A stretch of 64,000 nucleotides of DNA from Syngnathus acus (Eukaryota; Chordata; Actinopteri; Syngnathiformes; Syngnathidae): positions 2,083,164 to 2,147,163 of the forward strand of contig NC_051088.1 of the NCBI RefSeq assembly GCF_901709675.1, given 5' to 3'. The translations under genes and the position numbers were made by a program. The notes under the pieces were generated by a model. That model did not search any database and was not told where the DNA came from. It saw only the letters and a program-made list of their open reading frames with translations. Shown here in pieces: positions 33,535 to 43,982 of this stretch. Positions within the stretch are counted from its first letter, which is position 1, and each line of letters starts with the position of its first letter.

Positions 33535-34680
33535 CAGCATCACGCTGAACACGGGGGGCCCCCCCAAGGCTGCGTGCTCAGTCCGCTCCTCTTCACCCTG
33601 CTGACGCATGACTGCACTGCAACCTACAGCAACAACCGCATAGTGAAATTTGCTGACGACACGACTCTGGTGGGTCTCATCACCAAGGGCGACGAGACTC
33701 AATACAGGTTGGAGGTCGACCTTCTGACCACGTGGTGCAGGGACAACAACCTCCTGCTGAACGTCAACAAGACCAAGGAGATTGTTGTTGACTTCCGGAA
33801 GGGTCACACCCAACACCTGCCACTGACCATCGACAGTGCTGTGGTGGAGAGAGTGAGCAGCACCGGATTCCTGGGGGTGCACATCAGTGAAGACCTCTCC
33901 TGGACCACCAACACTGCATCACTGGGGAAGAAAGCTCAGCGCCACCTGTACTTCCTGCGGAAACTCAGGCGAGCAAGTGCTCCACCAGCCATCATGACCA
34001 CATTCTACCGAGGCACCATTGAGAGCATCCTCTCCAGCTGTATCGCTGTGTGGGGTGGAAGCTGCACTGAATACAACAGGAAAGCCCTACAACGCATAGT
34101 GAACACAGCTGGAAGGATTATTGGTGCTGTACTCCCCTCCCTGAAGGACGTTTACACCTCCCACCTCACCCGCAAGGCGACCACAATTGTGAGTGATGTG
34201 AGTCACCCCGCTCACAATTTGTTTGATCAACTGCGCTCTGGGAAGAGGTACAGAAGCCTGCGCTCCCGCACCACCAGACTCACCAACAGCTTCATGCACC
34301 AGGCTGTTACGATTCTGAACTCTCTCCCCCCTCCACCCTCGGCTGCATAACATCCTGGCCTTTTGGGCCACGATGGCTGCCTTGCACTACTCCACTTGCA
34401 CTACTCCACTTGTACTTTTGCGCTATTATACTGACTGTCTGCTGTATGCACAATTGCATCATTTCAACCAAGTTGCTCTTATTTATTCATTTTATGTGCC
34501 TTCGTATCTTTACTTTTTGTATTGTTTACTTGAATGTTTTGTTTGTCCGTGGACCAATTGGGTGTAATATGTCTTGTCTCCACCGTGGGATAGTAGGAAA
34601 CGCAATTTCAATCTCTTTGTATGTCTTGACATGTGAAGAAATTGACAATAAAGCAGACTTTAACTTTGAAAGAATACAAT
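33535..34680 (+). mobile_element. 5'-truncated copy of the same LINE as 34735-37995
   Basis: It starts within the RT at SITLNTGGPP-like text and runs to the 3' end with CACCGTGGGATAG and a TTGACAATAAAGCAGACTTT tail. ATACAATAT occurs on both flanks (about 33504 and 34674) and may be the target duplication. Confidence 0.85.
33574..34350 (+). pseudogene. RT C-terminal part of the truncated LINE
   Basis: The 258 open codons begin MLSPLLFTLLTHDCTATYSN and include VKFADDTTLVGLITKGDET (catalytic DD), DFRKGHTQHLP, LGVHISEDLSWTTNT and FYRGTIESILSSCIAVWG. It is highly similar over its length to the end of the 991-codon protein. A shift at about 33560 (one C more in the C run) separates the PQG block. 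It lacks endonuclease and promoter, so it is dead on arrival. Confidence 0.87.
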
Positions 34681-34734
34681 ATAAAATATAATTACTTAAA
34701 TTAATTACTATATATACTAGGTCATCAAATCAGT

Positions 34735-37700
34735 GTCAGTTGAGTCTGTAAACGAGGTTGCCTGTAGTATTAATACAAGATGGCGGCGCGTGCATACGCA
34801 GTGACCTCTCTCTGTCCCGCCCGAACGGTGTTTTGTTCGTCTAATGAGTGTTTGTCCGGCAGTTTTGTGTCTCGTCGTACTGAGTCGTGCTACAAGTATG
34901 GCAGGCAGGTTCTGCTCGACATCGGTGAAAGCGAGTTTTGTCGAGTTCTGGACTTTGATGCGGGGACATTAAAGGAGCTCGGACTGCTACGTCCTGAGGC
35001 GTCGCCGGACTCGTCTGCTATTCCTCCCCCGGTTGGGAAGCGTCGAAAGCGGTGTGCGAGGAGGCTGAAGAGGGGCAAGCGTGGGGGCGTCCGGGCCAGG
35101 CTGGCGGCCAACCCAGCTCGCCCGGCCGTGCCTTCCGTTCTTCTGGCGAATGTTCGATCGCTGGACAACAAAATGGATTACATTCGCTTGCTGAGATCTA
35201 CAAACCGGACGGTGCGTGACTGCTGTGTGCTCGTGTTCACTGAGACTTGGTTGACCGTCAACATTCCGGACTCAGCTGTACGTCTGGAGCGGCTAGCGTG
35301 CTATCGGGCGGACCGGGCCATTGTACGAGGGGGAAAATCTCGTGGAGGTGGGATATGCGTCTACATCCGTGACGAGTGGTGCCGGGACTCTGTGGTGGTA
35401 TGCAAGCACTGCTCGCCACTGGCGGAGTTTGTGATCATTAAGTGCCGTCCTTTTTACCTGCCAAGGGAATTTACCGCGATTCTGCTGGTCGCGGTTTACA
35501 TCCCGCCTTCCAACATCGAAGGCGACAGGGTCGCGGCTCTTAGTGAACTGTACCAGGCTGTCAGTGAACAACAGACAGCGCACCCTGACGGTTTCACCAT
35601 CTTCGCTGGGGATTTTAATCATGCTAACCTGAAGTCTGTTTTTCCGAGGCTTCACCAGCATGTTGATTTTCCTACGCGTGGCGACAGCTTCCTGGACCTG
35701 GTCTACTCTTCGCATAAAGGAGCTTTCAAAGCCGCCCCCCTCCCCCATCTTGGACTTTCTGACCATATCACTGTTATGCTTTTGCCCGCATACAGACAAA
35801 AGGTGAGGACATCCAGACCAGTTCGCAAGCGGGTACGGGTGTGGCCTGAGGGTGCCTCTGATGCGCTTCGTGACTGCTTTGGCTCTACTGACTGGGACGT
35901 GTTTAGGAGGGCTGCCACTTGCGACGGTCGGGCGGACATTGAGGAGTATACTGACTCTGTTTCCTCCTACATCAGGAAGTGCATTGATGATGTGACACAC
36001 TCAATATCCGTCGTCACTCGGGCTAACCGGAAGCCTTGGCTGACAGGGGCTGTCTTCAGGCTGCTGAGGGCCAGGGACAAAGCCTTTAGAGCGGGGGATG
36101 AGGCTGGCTTGAGGACTGCGAGGGCCGACCTGTCCCGGGGCATCAAAGAAGCGAAGAGGGCGTTCTCGTGCAAAATTACCGCCCGCTTCAAGGACAGCAG
36201 GGACGCACGGAGCCTTTGGCAGGACTACAAGCCCGCGCCGCAGAGCTGTGAAGGCGACGTCCGTCTGCTCAATGACCTCAACCGCTTCTTTGCTCGCTTC
36301 GACGCTCAGAACAGCACTTGCCCGCTGAAGGCCACTCCCCCTTCCCACGAGCTGCCCCTGTGCCTCTCCGCCGACAGCGTGAGGAGGGCGCTTGCCGCTA
36401 TCAACATCCGTAAGGCGGCGGGCCCGGACAACATCCCGGGTCGAGCGCTGAAGGACTGCGCTGGTGAGCTGACGGGTGTCTTCACGGACATCTTTAACAC
36501 TTCCCTGCAGCAGGCCATCGTCCCGTCGTGTTTCAAGGCTGCCACCATCGTGCCTGTGCCGAAGAAACCTGCTCCGTCCTGCTTCAATGACTACCGCCCC
36601 GTGGCACTTACGCCCATCATCATGAAGTGCTTTGAGCGGCTTGTCATGGAGCACATCCGATCCGTCCTCCCCCCCACCATTGACCCCTTCCAGTTTGCGT
36701 ACCGAGCCAAACGGTCCTCTGAGGATGCCATCTGCTCTGCCCTCCACTCGGCCCTCACCCACCTGGAGGGGAGGGACTCGTATGTGAGGTTGCTGTTTGT
36801 GGACTTTAGTTCTGCCTTCAACACCATTGTGCCACAACGTCTCATCAGCAAGCTTGACAAGCTGGGCCTCAGTACCTGCCTCTGCAACTGGCTACTGGAC
36901 TTCCTCTGTCAGAGGCCACAGGTGGTACGTGTTGGCGACAAAATCTCCGCCAGCATCACGCTGAGCACAGGGGCCCCCCAGGGCTGCGTGCTCAGTCCGC
37001 TGCTCTTCACCCTCCTGACGCATGACTGCACTGCCACCTACAGCGACAACCGCATAGTGAAGTTTGCTGACGACACGACTCTGGTGGGTCTCATCACCAA
37101 GGGAGACGAGACTCAATACAGGCTGGAGGTTGACCTTCTGACCACGTGGTGCAGGGACAACAACCTCCTGCTGAACGTCGACAAGACCAAGGAGATTGTT
37201 GTTGACTTCCGGAAGGGTCACGCCCAACACCTGCCGCTGACCATCGACGGTGCTGTGGTGGAGAGAGTGAGCAGCACCAGGTTCCTGGGGGTGCACATCA
37301 ATGAGGATCTCTCCTGGTCCACCAACACCGCATCACTGGCGAAGAAGACCCAGCGCCGCCTGTACTTCCTTCGGAAACTCAGGCGAGCGGGCGCTCCTCC
37401 GGCCGTCATGACTACATTTTACCGCGGCACCATTGAGAGCGTCCTCTCCAGCTGTATTGCTGTTTGGGGTGGCAGCTGCACTGACTACGACTTGAAGGCC
37501 CTGCAGCGCATAGTGAAAACGGCTGGTAAGACTATTGGTGCTTCTCTCCCCTCCTTGAAGGACATTTACACCTCCCATCTCACCCGCAAGGCGACCAAGA
37601 TTGTGAGTGATGTGAGTCACCCCGCTCACTCTTTGTTTGATCTTCTGCCCTCTGGGAGGCGGTACAGGAGCCTGCGCTCCCGCACCACCAGACTCTCTAA

Positions 37701-37995
37701 CAGCTTCGTACTCCAGGCCGTTAGGATCCTGAACTCGCTCCCCCTTCCTGCGTAGCGTCCTGTTGTTTGCGCTATGCTTACTGTCTGCTGTATGCGCACT
37801 GGCTCAGTTTTGCTCCTCTTATTTATTGGGTTTATTGGGTTGTTGGTTTATTATTTATTCATCTTTTTATTTTGTGTCGTCTACTTGTATGTCTCGTCAC
37901 CGTGGGATAGAGGAAACGGAATTTCGGTTTCTTTGTGTGTCTTGACATATGAAGGATTGACAATAGCGCTGACTTTGACTTTGACTTTTATGTTT
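34735..37995 (+). mobile_element. Apparently full-length Rex1/L2-type LINE
   Basis: It contains a short 5' leader, a single intact 991-codon frame (34780-37755) and a 3' part with GTATGTCTCGTCACCGTGGG, ending in GACTTTGACTTTGACTTT repeats. It is the third-level insertion in the nest. Further copies of the same 3' end lie at 21795-21938, 33535-34680 and 63185-63256. Confidence 0.85.
34780..37755 (+). CDS. Intact endonuclease-reverse transcriptase ORF of a Rex1/L2-type LINE
   Basis: The frame is unbroken, 991 codons from MAARAYAVTSLC to SLPLPA. Residues 75-110 are basic (KRRKRCARRLKRGKRGG). The endonuclease, about 115-360, has LLANVRSLDNKMDYI, FTETWL, FAGDFNHANL, LDLVYSS and LGLSDHITVML. The RT, about 500-850, has [76 protein letters not shown] and VKFADDTTLVGLI, with all catalytic Asp residues. 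The C-terminus has LGVHINEDLSWSTNT and YRSLRSRTTRLSNSF. This protein would nick DNA and copy its own RNA into the genome. The absence of any stop or shift suggests a recent copy. No separate ORF1 is visible, and the family name is tentative. Confidence 0.9.
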   Translation: MAARAYAVTSLCPARTVFCSSNECLSGSFVSRRTESCYKYGRQVLLDIGESEFCRVLDFDAGTLKELGLLRPEASPDSSAIPPPVGKRRKRCARRLKRGKRGGVRARLAANPARPAVPSVLLANVRSLDNKMDYIRLLRSTNRTVRDCCVLVFTETWLTVNIPDSAVRLERLACYRADRAIVRGGKSRGGGICVYIRDEWCRDSVVVCKHCSPLAEFVIIKCRPFYLPREFTAILLVAVYIPPSNIEGDRVAALSELYQAVSEQQTAHPDGFTIFAGDFNHANLKSVFPRLHQHVDFPTRGDSFLDLVYSSHKGAFKAAPLPHLGLSDHITVMLLPAYRQKVRTSRPVRKRVRVWPEGASDALRDCFGSTDWDVFRRAATCDGRADIEEYTDSVSSYIRKCIDDVTHSISVVTRANRKPWLTGAVFRLLRARDKAFRAGDEAGLRTARADLSRGIKEAKRAFSCKITARFKDSRDARSLWQDYKPAPQSCEGDVRLLNDLNRFFARFDAQNSTCPLKATPPSHELPLCLSADSVRRALAAINIRKAAGPDNIPGRALKDCAGELTGVFTDIFNTSLQQAIVPSCFKAATIVPVPKKPAPSCFNDYRPVALTPIIMKCFERLVMEHIRSVLPPTIDPFQFAYRAKRSSEDAICSALHSALTHLEGRDSYVRLLFVDFSSAFNTIVPQRLISKLDKLGLSTCLCNWLLDFLCQRPQVVRVGDKISASITLSTGAPQGCVLSPLLFTLLTHDCTATYSDNRIVKFADDTTLVGLITKGDETQYRLEVDLLTTWCRDNNLLLNVDKTKEIVVDFRKGHAQHLPLTIDGAVVERVSSTRFLGVHINEDLSWSTNTASLAKKTQRRLYFLRKLRRAGAPPAVMTTFYRGTIESVLSSCIAVWGGSCTDYDLKALQRIVKTAGKTIGASLPSLKDIYTSHLTRKATKIVSDVSHPAHSLFDLLPSGRRYRSLRSRTTRLSNSFVLQAVRILNSLPLPA

Positions 37996-38307
37996 AAGGT
38001 CCAGCAGATGTCAGCACTCAGTGACACAGTATCGACACGGTATCAATACAGTTTGGCAATGTGTCGAACCGCTTCACGACGCCTCATCGACCCATCACTA
38101 GCGTGTACGTACTCAGTACTACGGACCCGGCGCACTCCGCGCTCCATTTCTATCAGTGCCGAATTTCGAGTGTGGGCTGCGACGTCAGCATTCTCGTAAT
38201 TCACGCGCTGAGCTTTCAGATACAGTTTTACGTTAAAGCCACCCACAAACCTTCCCCTGGAATCCTTCCATTAAAATGAGTGGCCCAAGGAAAAGAAAGT
38301 TGGACAC

Positions 38308-38502
38308 TGTCAGGAAAGGAGGGAAGACTCTTTGTGTTTAACACGGGGTACTTTATTCCAGCCTCAAGCTCTCTCTATGAACGTGTGTCTCTCTCAGCTC
38401 GTCTCTTGCCTTCCGGTTCCCGTGACCCTCCCGCTACGTCACATTCAATAACAGTGCAACTCCAACCGTACAACACTACTAAACAAATATACATCCATAA
38501 CA
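38308..38502 (-). repeat. Gypsy 3' LTR (195 bp)
   Basis: On the minus strand it starts TGTTATGGATG after the purine tract and ends TTCCTGACA. The same end recurs at 44033-44055 beside the primer binding site. It sits directly in the hAT copy starting at 32704. Confidence 0.85.
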
Positions 38503-38641
38503 CCTCCCCCTATTTAAAGTAGTGCCTACTCAAAAGAGTGTTTACAACAATAACTCAAATTAATGATCTTCCTTTACTTAACAAATGGTTTAATATCTCC
38601 AAAATATTCTCTTTTTAACTAACACGCAGCTCAAATTCTAT

Positions 38642-39385
38642 CTATAGATTTAGCCGTTCCGCTGGCCTACTGACTCTACCCGATCTAGTTACGGTCAGTC
38701 CATCTAAAGCCGGTGAGCTCGACTGTCTCGATTCCGACTCTCCGTTGACCATTGCTGCATCCGGGGTAGGCTCCTGTCTCGCCGCCGCGGGAGCCCCACT
38801 CTCTGGAGAAAGGGCCTGCAGATGTCTTCGGTTCCGTCTTTTCACCCCTCCCGATGGTGTTTGGACCTCATATGAACGTGGCATGGAGCTCTCCTTCTGC
38901 ACCACAGCTTGACCAGTCCACTGTTTTTCAGAATCCAATCTCATGAGCAACCTGCTGCCAGGCTGCAGGATGGGTAGCGCCCGCGCACCGTGTCTGCGGT
39001 TGAAATAATATCCCTGACGCTCCTTCTCCACCGCATCCTTCCGTCGGACGATGGATAAGTTGGGCCATCTGGGCTTCAGGTTGCCTTCCAGAGTTGGGAG
39101 CCTAGTGCGGCTCTTTCTGCCCATCAGGAGCTCTGCCGGACTCACACCTGTGGTTGACGTGGGTGTAGCTCTGAAGTTGAGAAGCGCTAGTACTGGGTCC
39201 TCCTGCTTTAGGATTCTCTTCGCCGTCTGAACCGCTCTCTTAGCTTGTCCGTTGCCTGATGGGTGGTTTGTATAGAACAGATGCTCGTAGATGAATTGAA
39301 AATGGACCTGGAACCATCCGTGTTTTGGACATAAAGAATGACAATAGCCGATTTCACACATTCGTTGCGAATCGTGTAAATGCAA
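38642..39385 (-). pseudogene. Gypsy integrase C-terminal half, catalytic Glu replaced
   Basis: The minus-strand frame reads HFQFIYEHLFYTNHPSGNGQ and then AKRAVQTAKRILKQEDP. The equivalent of the catalytic Glu (AERA in the other Gypsy copy) is Lys, from codon AAG at about 39239-39241. It goes on with LLNFRATPTSTTGVSPAELL, then RRNRRHLQALSP and RSGRVSRPAERLNL, the usual end. The N-terminal zinc finger and first two Asp blocks are missing. Confidence 0.83.
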
Positions 39386-39586
39386 TCAGAAGCATGTCTG
39401 ATGTATCACAGTGGAAACACATTCCATCCATCCATCCATCCATCCATCCATCCATCCATCCATCCATCCATCCTCTTCCGCTTATCCGGGGTCGGGTTGT
39501 GGGGGCAGCAGCTTTAGGAGGGACTCCCAGACTTCCCTCTCCCCAGCCACTTCATCCAGCTCATCCCAGGGGATCCCAAGACGTTC

Positions 39587-42154
39587 CTAGGCCAGCTGAG
39601 AGACATAGTCTCTCCAGCGCATCCTGGGTCGTCCACGGGGTCTCCTACCGGTAGGACATGCCCGGAACACCTCCCCAGGGAGGCGTCCAGGAGGCATCCT
39701 GATGAGATGTCCGAGCCACCTCATCTGGCTCCTCTCAACGTGGAGGAGCAGCGACTCTACTCCGAATCTCTCCCGGATGACAGAGCTTCTCACCCTATCT
39801 CTAAGGGAGAGCCCGGACATCCTGCGGAGGAAACTCATTTCTTGTATCCGGGATCTCATTCTTTCGGTCACGACCCATAGCTCGTGACCATCGGTGAGGG
39901 TAGGAGCGTAAATCGACCGGTAAATTGAGGGCTTTGCCTTTTGGCTCAGCTCTCTCTTTACCACGACGGACCGGTACAGAGTCCACATTACTGCCAACGC
40001 TGCACTGATCCGCCTGTCGATCTCGCGTCCATCCTCCCCTCACTCGTGAACAAGACCCCAAGATACTTGTACTCCTCCACTTGGGGCAGGATCTCATCCC
40101 CGATCCGGAGAGGGCATTCCACCCTTTTCCGACTGAGGACCATGGACTCGGATTTGGAGGTGCTGACCCTCATCCCGACCGCTTCACACTCGGCTGCAAA
40201 CCGCTCCAGTGAGAGCTGGAGATCACAGCTTGAAGAAGCCAACAGCGCCACGTCGTCTGCAAAAAGCAGAGACGCGATGCTGAGGTCTCCAAACCGGACA
40301 CCCTCAACGCCTCGGCTGCGCCTAGAAATTATGAACAGAATCGGTGACAAAGAGCAGCCTTGCCGGAGTCCAACCCTCACTGGGAACGAATCCGATTTAC
40401 TGCCGGAAATGCGGACCAAACTCTGGCATCGGTGATACAGGGACCGAACCGCCCTGATCAGTTGGCTCGGCACCCCTTACCCCCGAAGCACCCTCCACAG
40501 AACCTCCCGAGGGACACAGTCGAACGCCTTCTCCAAGTCCACAAAAACTGGTTGGGCGAACTCCCATGCCCCCTCGAGGATCCTGCCGAGGGTGTAGAGC
40601 TGGTCCACTGTTCCACGGCCAGGACGAAAGCCACACTGCTCCTCCTGAATCCGAGGTTCGACCTCCCGACGGACCCTCCTCTCCAGCAACCCTGAATAGA
40701 CCTTACCAGGGAGGCTGAGGAGTGTGATTCCCCTGCAATTGGAACACACCCTCCGGTCCCCCTTCTTAAAGAGGGAAACCACCACCCCAGTCTGCCAATC
40801 CAGAGGCACCGTCCCCGATGTCCACGCAATGCTGTAGAGGCGTGTCAGCCATGACATCCAGAGCCTTTAAGAACTCCGGGTGGATCTCATCCACCCCCGG
40901 GGCCTTGCCACCGAGGAGTTTCTTAACTACCTCAGTGACTTCGACCCCAGAGATTGGAGAGTCCGCCTCAGAGTCTCCAGGCCCTGCTTCCACAATGGAA
41001 GGCGTGTCGGTGGAATTGAGGAGGTCTTCGAAGTATTCTCCCCACCGACTCACGATGTCCCAAGTCGAGGTCAACAGCACGCCATTTCCACTGTAAACAG
41101 TGTTGACGGTGCATTGCTTCCCCCTCCTGAGACGCCGGATGGTGGACCAGAATTTCTTCGAAGCCGTCCGGAAGTCATTCTCCATGGCCTCGCCAAATTC
41201 CTCCCACGCCCGGGTTTTTGCCTCAGCAACCACCGAAGCCGCGTTCCGCTTGGCCATCCGGTACCTGTCAGCTGCCTCCGGAGTCCCGCAGGCCAAAACG
41301 GCCCGATAGGACTCCTTCTTCAGCTTGACGGAATCCCTTACCGCCGGTGTCCACCAGCGGGTTCGGGGATTGCCACCACAACAGGCACCAACGACCTTAC
41401 GGCCACAGCTCTGGTCGGCTGCCTCAACAATGGAGGCGCGGAACATGGTCCACTCGGACTCAATGTCCCCCGCCTCCCCCGGGACGTGGGAAAAGCTCTG
41501 CCGGAGGTGGGAGTTGAAGTGCTTCCTGACAGGGGATTCTGCCAGACATTCCCAGCAGACCCTCACAGAGCGTTTGGGTCTGCCAGGTTGGACGGGCATC
41601 TTCCCCCACCATCGGAGCCAACCCACCACCAGGTGGTGATCAGTTGACAGCTCCGCCCCTCTCTTCGCCCGAGTGTCCAAAACATGCGGCAGCAAATCCG
41701 ATGACACGACTACAAAGTCGATCATCGAACTGCGGCCTCGGGTGTCCTGGTGCCAAGTGGACACATGGACACCCTTATGGTTGAACATGGTGTTCATTAT
41801 AGAAAATCCGTGTCGAGCACAGAAGTCCAATAATAGAACACCGCTCGGGTTCAGATCGGGGGGGCCGTTCCTCCCAATCACGCCCTTCCAGGTCTCACTG
41901 TCATTGCCCACGTGAGCATTGAAGTCACCCAGTAGAACGATGGAGTCCCCAGAAGGAGCGCTCTCCAGCACTTCCTCCAGGGACTCCAAGAAGGGTTGGT
42001 ACTCTGAGCTGCCGTTTGGTGCATAGACACAAACAACAGTCAGGACCCGTCCCCCCACCCGAAGGCGGAGGGAGGCTACCCTCTCAAGATTCAAGAGTTT
42101 TTTATTCGCCATGTTTGAGCGTGCCAAACAAGGAATTTGACTTCGGTAAATCAC
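39587..42154 (-). pseudogene. Rex3 copy C endonuclease and reverse transcriptase
   Basis: The frame 42154-40766 holds [65 protein letters not shown] and, toward the [21 protein letters not shown] shift at about 40855 leads to [37 protein letters not shown] and EKAFDCVPREVLW. Another gap leads to SPILFIISRRS, SLLFADDVALLASSSCDLQL (catalytic DD) and QVEEYKYLGVLFTSEGRMDA. The last part has [20 protein letters not shown]. Several shifts inactivate it. Confidence 0.87.
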
Positions 42155-42234
42155 AGCCTCTGTTCAACATTTAGGTGACTAACAACACTCAGGACATGTG
42201 AAAAATGGCAAATATTCTCAAACATCCCTCTCTC
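42092..42234 (-). mobile_element. 3' tail of the LINE family seen at 48549-50960
   Basis: The reverse complement matches 50822-50960: TTGCCATTTTTCACATGTCC, GTTGTTAGTCACCTAAATG and GGCGAATAAAAACTCTTGAA. CCCTCTC on both borders is a likely target duplication. It is inserted in Rex3 copy C. Confidence 0.9.
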
Positions 42235-42350
42235 TCGTTCACCGGGGTGAACCCCAATGTGCAGGCGCCCAGCCGGGGGGCAATAAGTATACCCACACCT
42301 GCTCGACGCCTCTCACCATGGGCAACTCCAGAGTGGAAGAGAGTCCAGCC

Positions 42351-42564
42351 CAGGGGTCACCAACTCCGGTCCTCAAGGGCGCCAATCCAGCCTGTTTTCG
42401 ATGTATACCCCCCTGCAACACACCTGATTCAAATAATCAGGATCGCTATCAGCCTTAATAGAGCTTGCTGATGAGCTGATCATTTGAATCAGGTGTGTTG
42501 TTGCAGGGCTGCACCTAAAACAGGCTGGATTGGCGCCCTTGAGGACCGGAGTTGGTGACCCCTA
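42351..42564. mobile_element. Palindromic hAT MITE with 8-bp target duplication
   Basis: The ends are CAGGGGTCACCAACTCCGG and CCGGAGTTGGTGACCCCTA, flanked by GTCCAGCC (42343-42350 and 42565-42572). Arms of about 90 bp pair with each other. Its core TTTGAATCAGGTGTGTTG is shared with the MITE at 58975-59163. It sits in Rex3 copy C. Confidence 0.93.
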
Positions 42565-42612
42565 GTCCAGCCCCTCTCGAGAGGGCTTGTACCGGAACCC
42601 AAACTGTGCGTG

Positions 42613-43014
42613 GAGGCAAGTCCGACTATGTCTAGTATAATATGAATGTTATATTAACTATTATTTGAGTTGTCGTTAATCATTAGTTATATCACGGGTC
42701 AGTACGACGAGTTTGGTGGAGTTTTTACTGCTTCTTCCAACTCCTACCGCGCTGACTGTAACTTGACACTCTCTGGCAGCGTCTTGCCTCATTTGCATAC
42801 TCACAGTGATTGGATGTTTACGGAGGGGCGCGGAGTCCTGACAGCAGGCTGTGTGAGGGAGGACACACACTGCACCGACATGAGAGAAGAGAGGGGGCGG
42901 ATTAACGTGTGTTTCTATCAGCGGATTTTTCACTTCTAAAAGTTTGATTCGAGGGGGCAGGACATCTGTTTGAGGGGGCGTTGCCCCCTCTTGCCCCTTC
43001 GTAGAGCCGGCACT
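42613..43014. mobile_element. Possible hAT MITE remnant
   Basis: The right end reads, on the minus strand, CAGTGCCGGCTCTACGAAGG, a plausible hAT terminus, followed by a GC-rich hairpin (GGGGGCGTTGCCCCC). No left partner or duplication was found. Confidence 0.4.
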
Positions 43015-43029
43015 GCTTACTGTGCTTGC

Positions 43030-43500
43030 TGATTGACTGAAGTAGCATAGTGGGATGAATGTTGGCAATATTCAGCCCGTTTTCGCTGAAAAACCTAAAG
43101 CATCTTATCAGCGTGATTGGAGTGCAATGACTTCATAAGTGCCGCCTTAATTTATTTGGCTTCATACAGTCCGCTGCCAACATTGTAAGGCACAGTAAAT
43201 ACACCGGTCTTTCCTCGTCTCCCATCGTAGTCACACTGAAGTGGAGCGCTACGTACGCTTTGTCATATTTCCTTGTCTTTGCTTTCGTGTGACTCTCAAT
43301 TCTCTTATCTCCGTCTCTCTCCGCCGTTCTTTTCAACTCTGTTAAATATTTTTCCATGGTGTTCCACTGCGCTTTTTATCGCCTGCTCTGTGCTGTGTGT
43401 GCATATGTTCCGTGCGCTCTACACTGTAGAGCGAATACTCCTTGCGCACACTCTTCCAGTGATACCGCCACCTACTGCAGTGGATGTCTAATTACCCTTT
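43030..43500 (-). pseudogene. ZBED5/FAM200-like hAT transposase N-terminus
   Basis: The minus-strand frame at 43357-43133 reads KTRKYDKAYVALHFSVTT, then GDEERPVYLLCLTMLAADC and MKPNKLRRHL. That is the start of a BED finger in the ZBED5-like hAT group. The text breaks off right after and the catalytic domain is missing. Confidence 0.75.
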
Positions 43501-43564
43501 AATCTAGTACAGCCAAAAGAAAAGCATGTTCCCTGGTGTCACACGCGCCCCCCTTGGTATCGTG

Positions 43565-43982
43565 TCGCACCCCCCCAGGGGCTGATATTTTCATTCTTGT
43601 TTCCTCCGAATTCACAGGTCTCTGCGAGTTCGTATAAGGCTCTAATATATATCTCTGCCTTCTCATCGGGTTTCTGTATGCGTTGTTGAAATTGCGCCCT
43701 CTCATGGATGACGTTCTTTTGCGGTACAAAATAGCCGTCAAACATTTTCAGCACGGCACCAAAGTCACTTTCACTTACTCGTGTTGGGAACGCGAACGAT
43801 TTCATAACGTTCTCCGCCTCATACCCCATGGAATATATCAGAGTGGACACTTGGACATCGCCGGCTTCCTCACCTAGCTTGGTCGCCGTACGATAACGCA
43901 GGAACCCTTGTCTCCAGCATGGCCACTCTCCGGGTGTATCGAAGCAGAAACTCTCCGGCGGTTTGAAGTTCGGCATGTTCAC
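43565..43982 (-). pseudogene. Gypsy gag fragment
   Basis: On the minus strand it opens MNMPNFKPPESFCFDTPGEW and contains RYRTATKLGEEAGDVQVS, FDGYFVPQKNVIHERAQFQQ and IRALYELAETCEFGGNKNEN. It then runs into unrelated codons. The PQKNVIHERAQF block parallels the gag at 22445. The zinc knuckles are lost. Confidence 0.8.

Larger units (their letters stand above)
32919..38100 (+). mobile_element. Second hAT element with 8-bp target duplication, carrying two LINEs
   Basis: The ends TAGTGATGGGTC and GACCCATCACTA are flanked by GCGTGTAC (32911-32918 and 38101-38108). Its own coding remnant is the dimerisation domain at 33091-33366. The rest of its length is two LINE insertions of one family (33535-34680 and 34735-37995). 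Confidence 0.93.
32704..38307 (+). mobile_element. hAT element (family of 5479-6733), interrupted by a nest
   Basis: 32704-32918 and 38101-38307 together match 5479-5850 of the other copy, including the segments CAATGACGATGTTTCCCC and CTTCCCCTGGAATCC. Its transposase start is MSGPRKRK at 38276. A second hAT element (32919-38100) splits it. A Gypsy LTR begins at 38308 and ends the recognisable text. Confidence 0.85.
39424..42612 (-). mobile_element. Rex3-type LINE, copy C, nearly complete, invaded twice
   Basis: The 3' end lies at the left as about 12 ATCC units (39424-39472). The minus strand then runs through RT to endonuclease and ends at the right in the leader GTGCGTGGAGG-like text (about 42612). 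Two insertions split the endonuclease start: a LINE tail (42092-42234) and a hAT MITE (42351-42564). The GGTGACAAAGAGCAGCC block at 40342 and the WQTGVVV block near 40795 correspond to conserved Rex3 positions. Confidence 0.9.

Noticed and set aside
34890-36837. Several minus-strand frames of up to 278 codons
   Set aside because: They lie opposite the intact 991-codon LINE frame and show no motifs; GC-rich codons give long antisense frames.
39424-39472. ATCC array as a CRISPR-like or regulatory repeat
   Set aside because: Four-base units without spacers; it is the 3' tail of Rex3.
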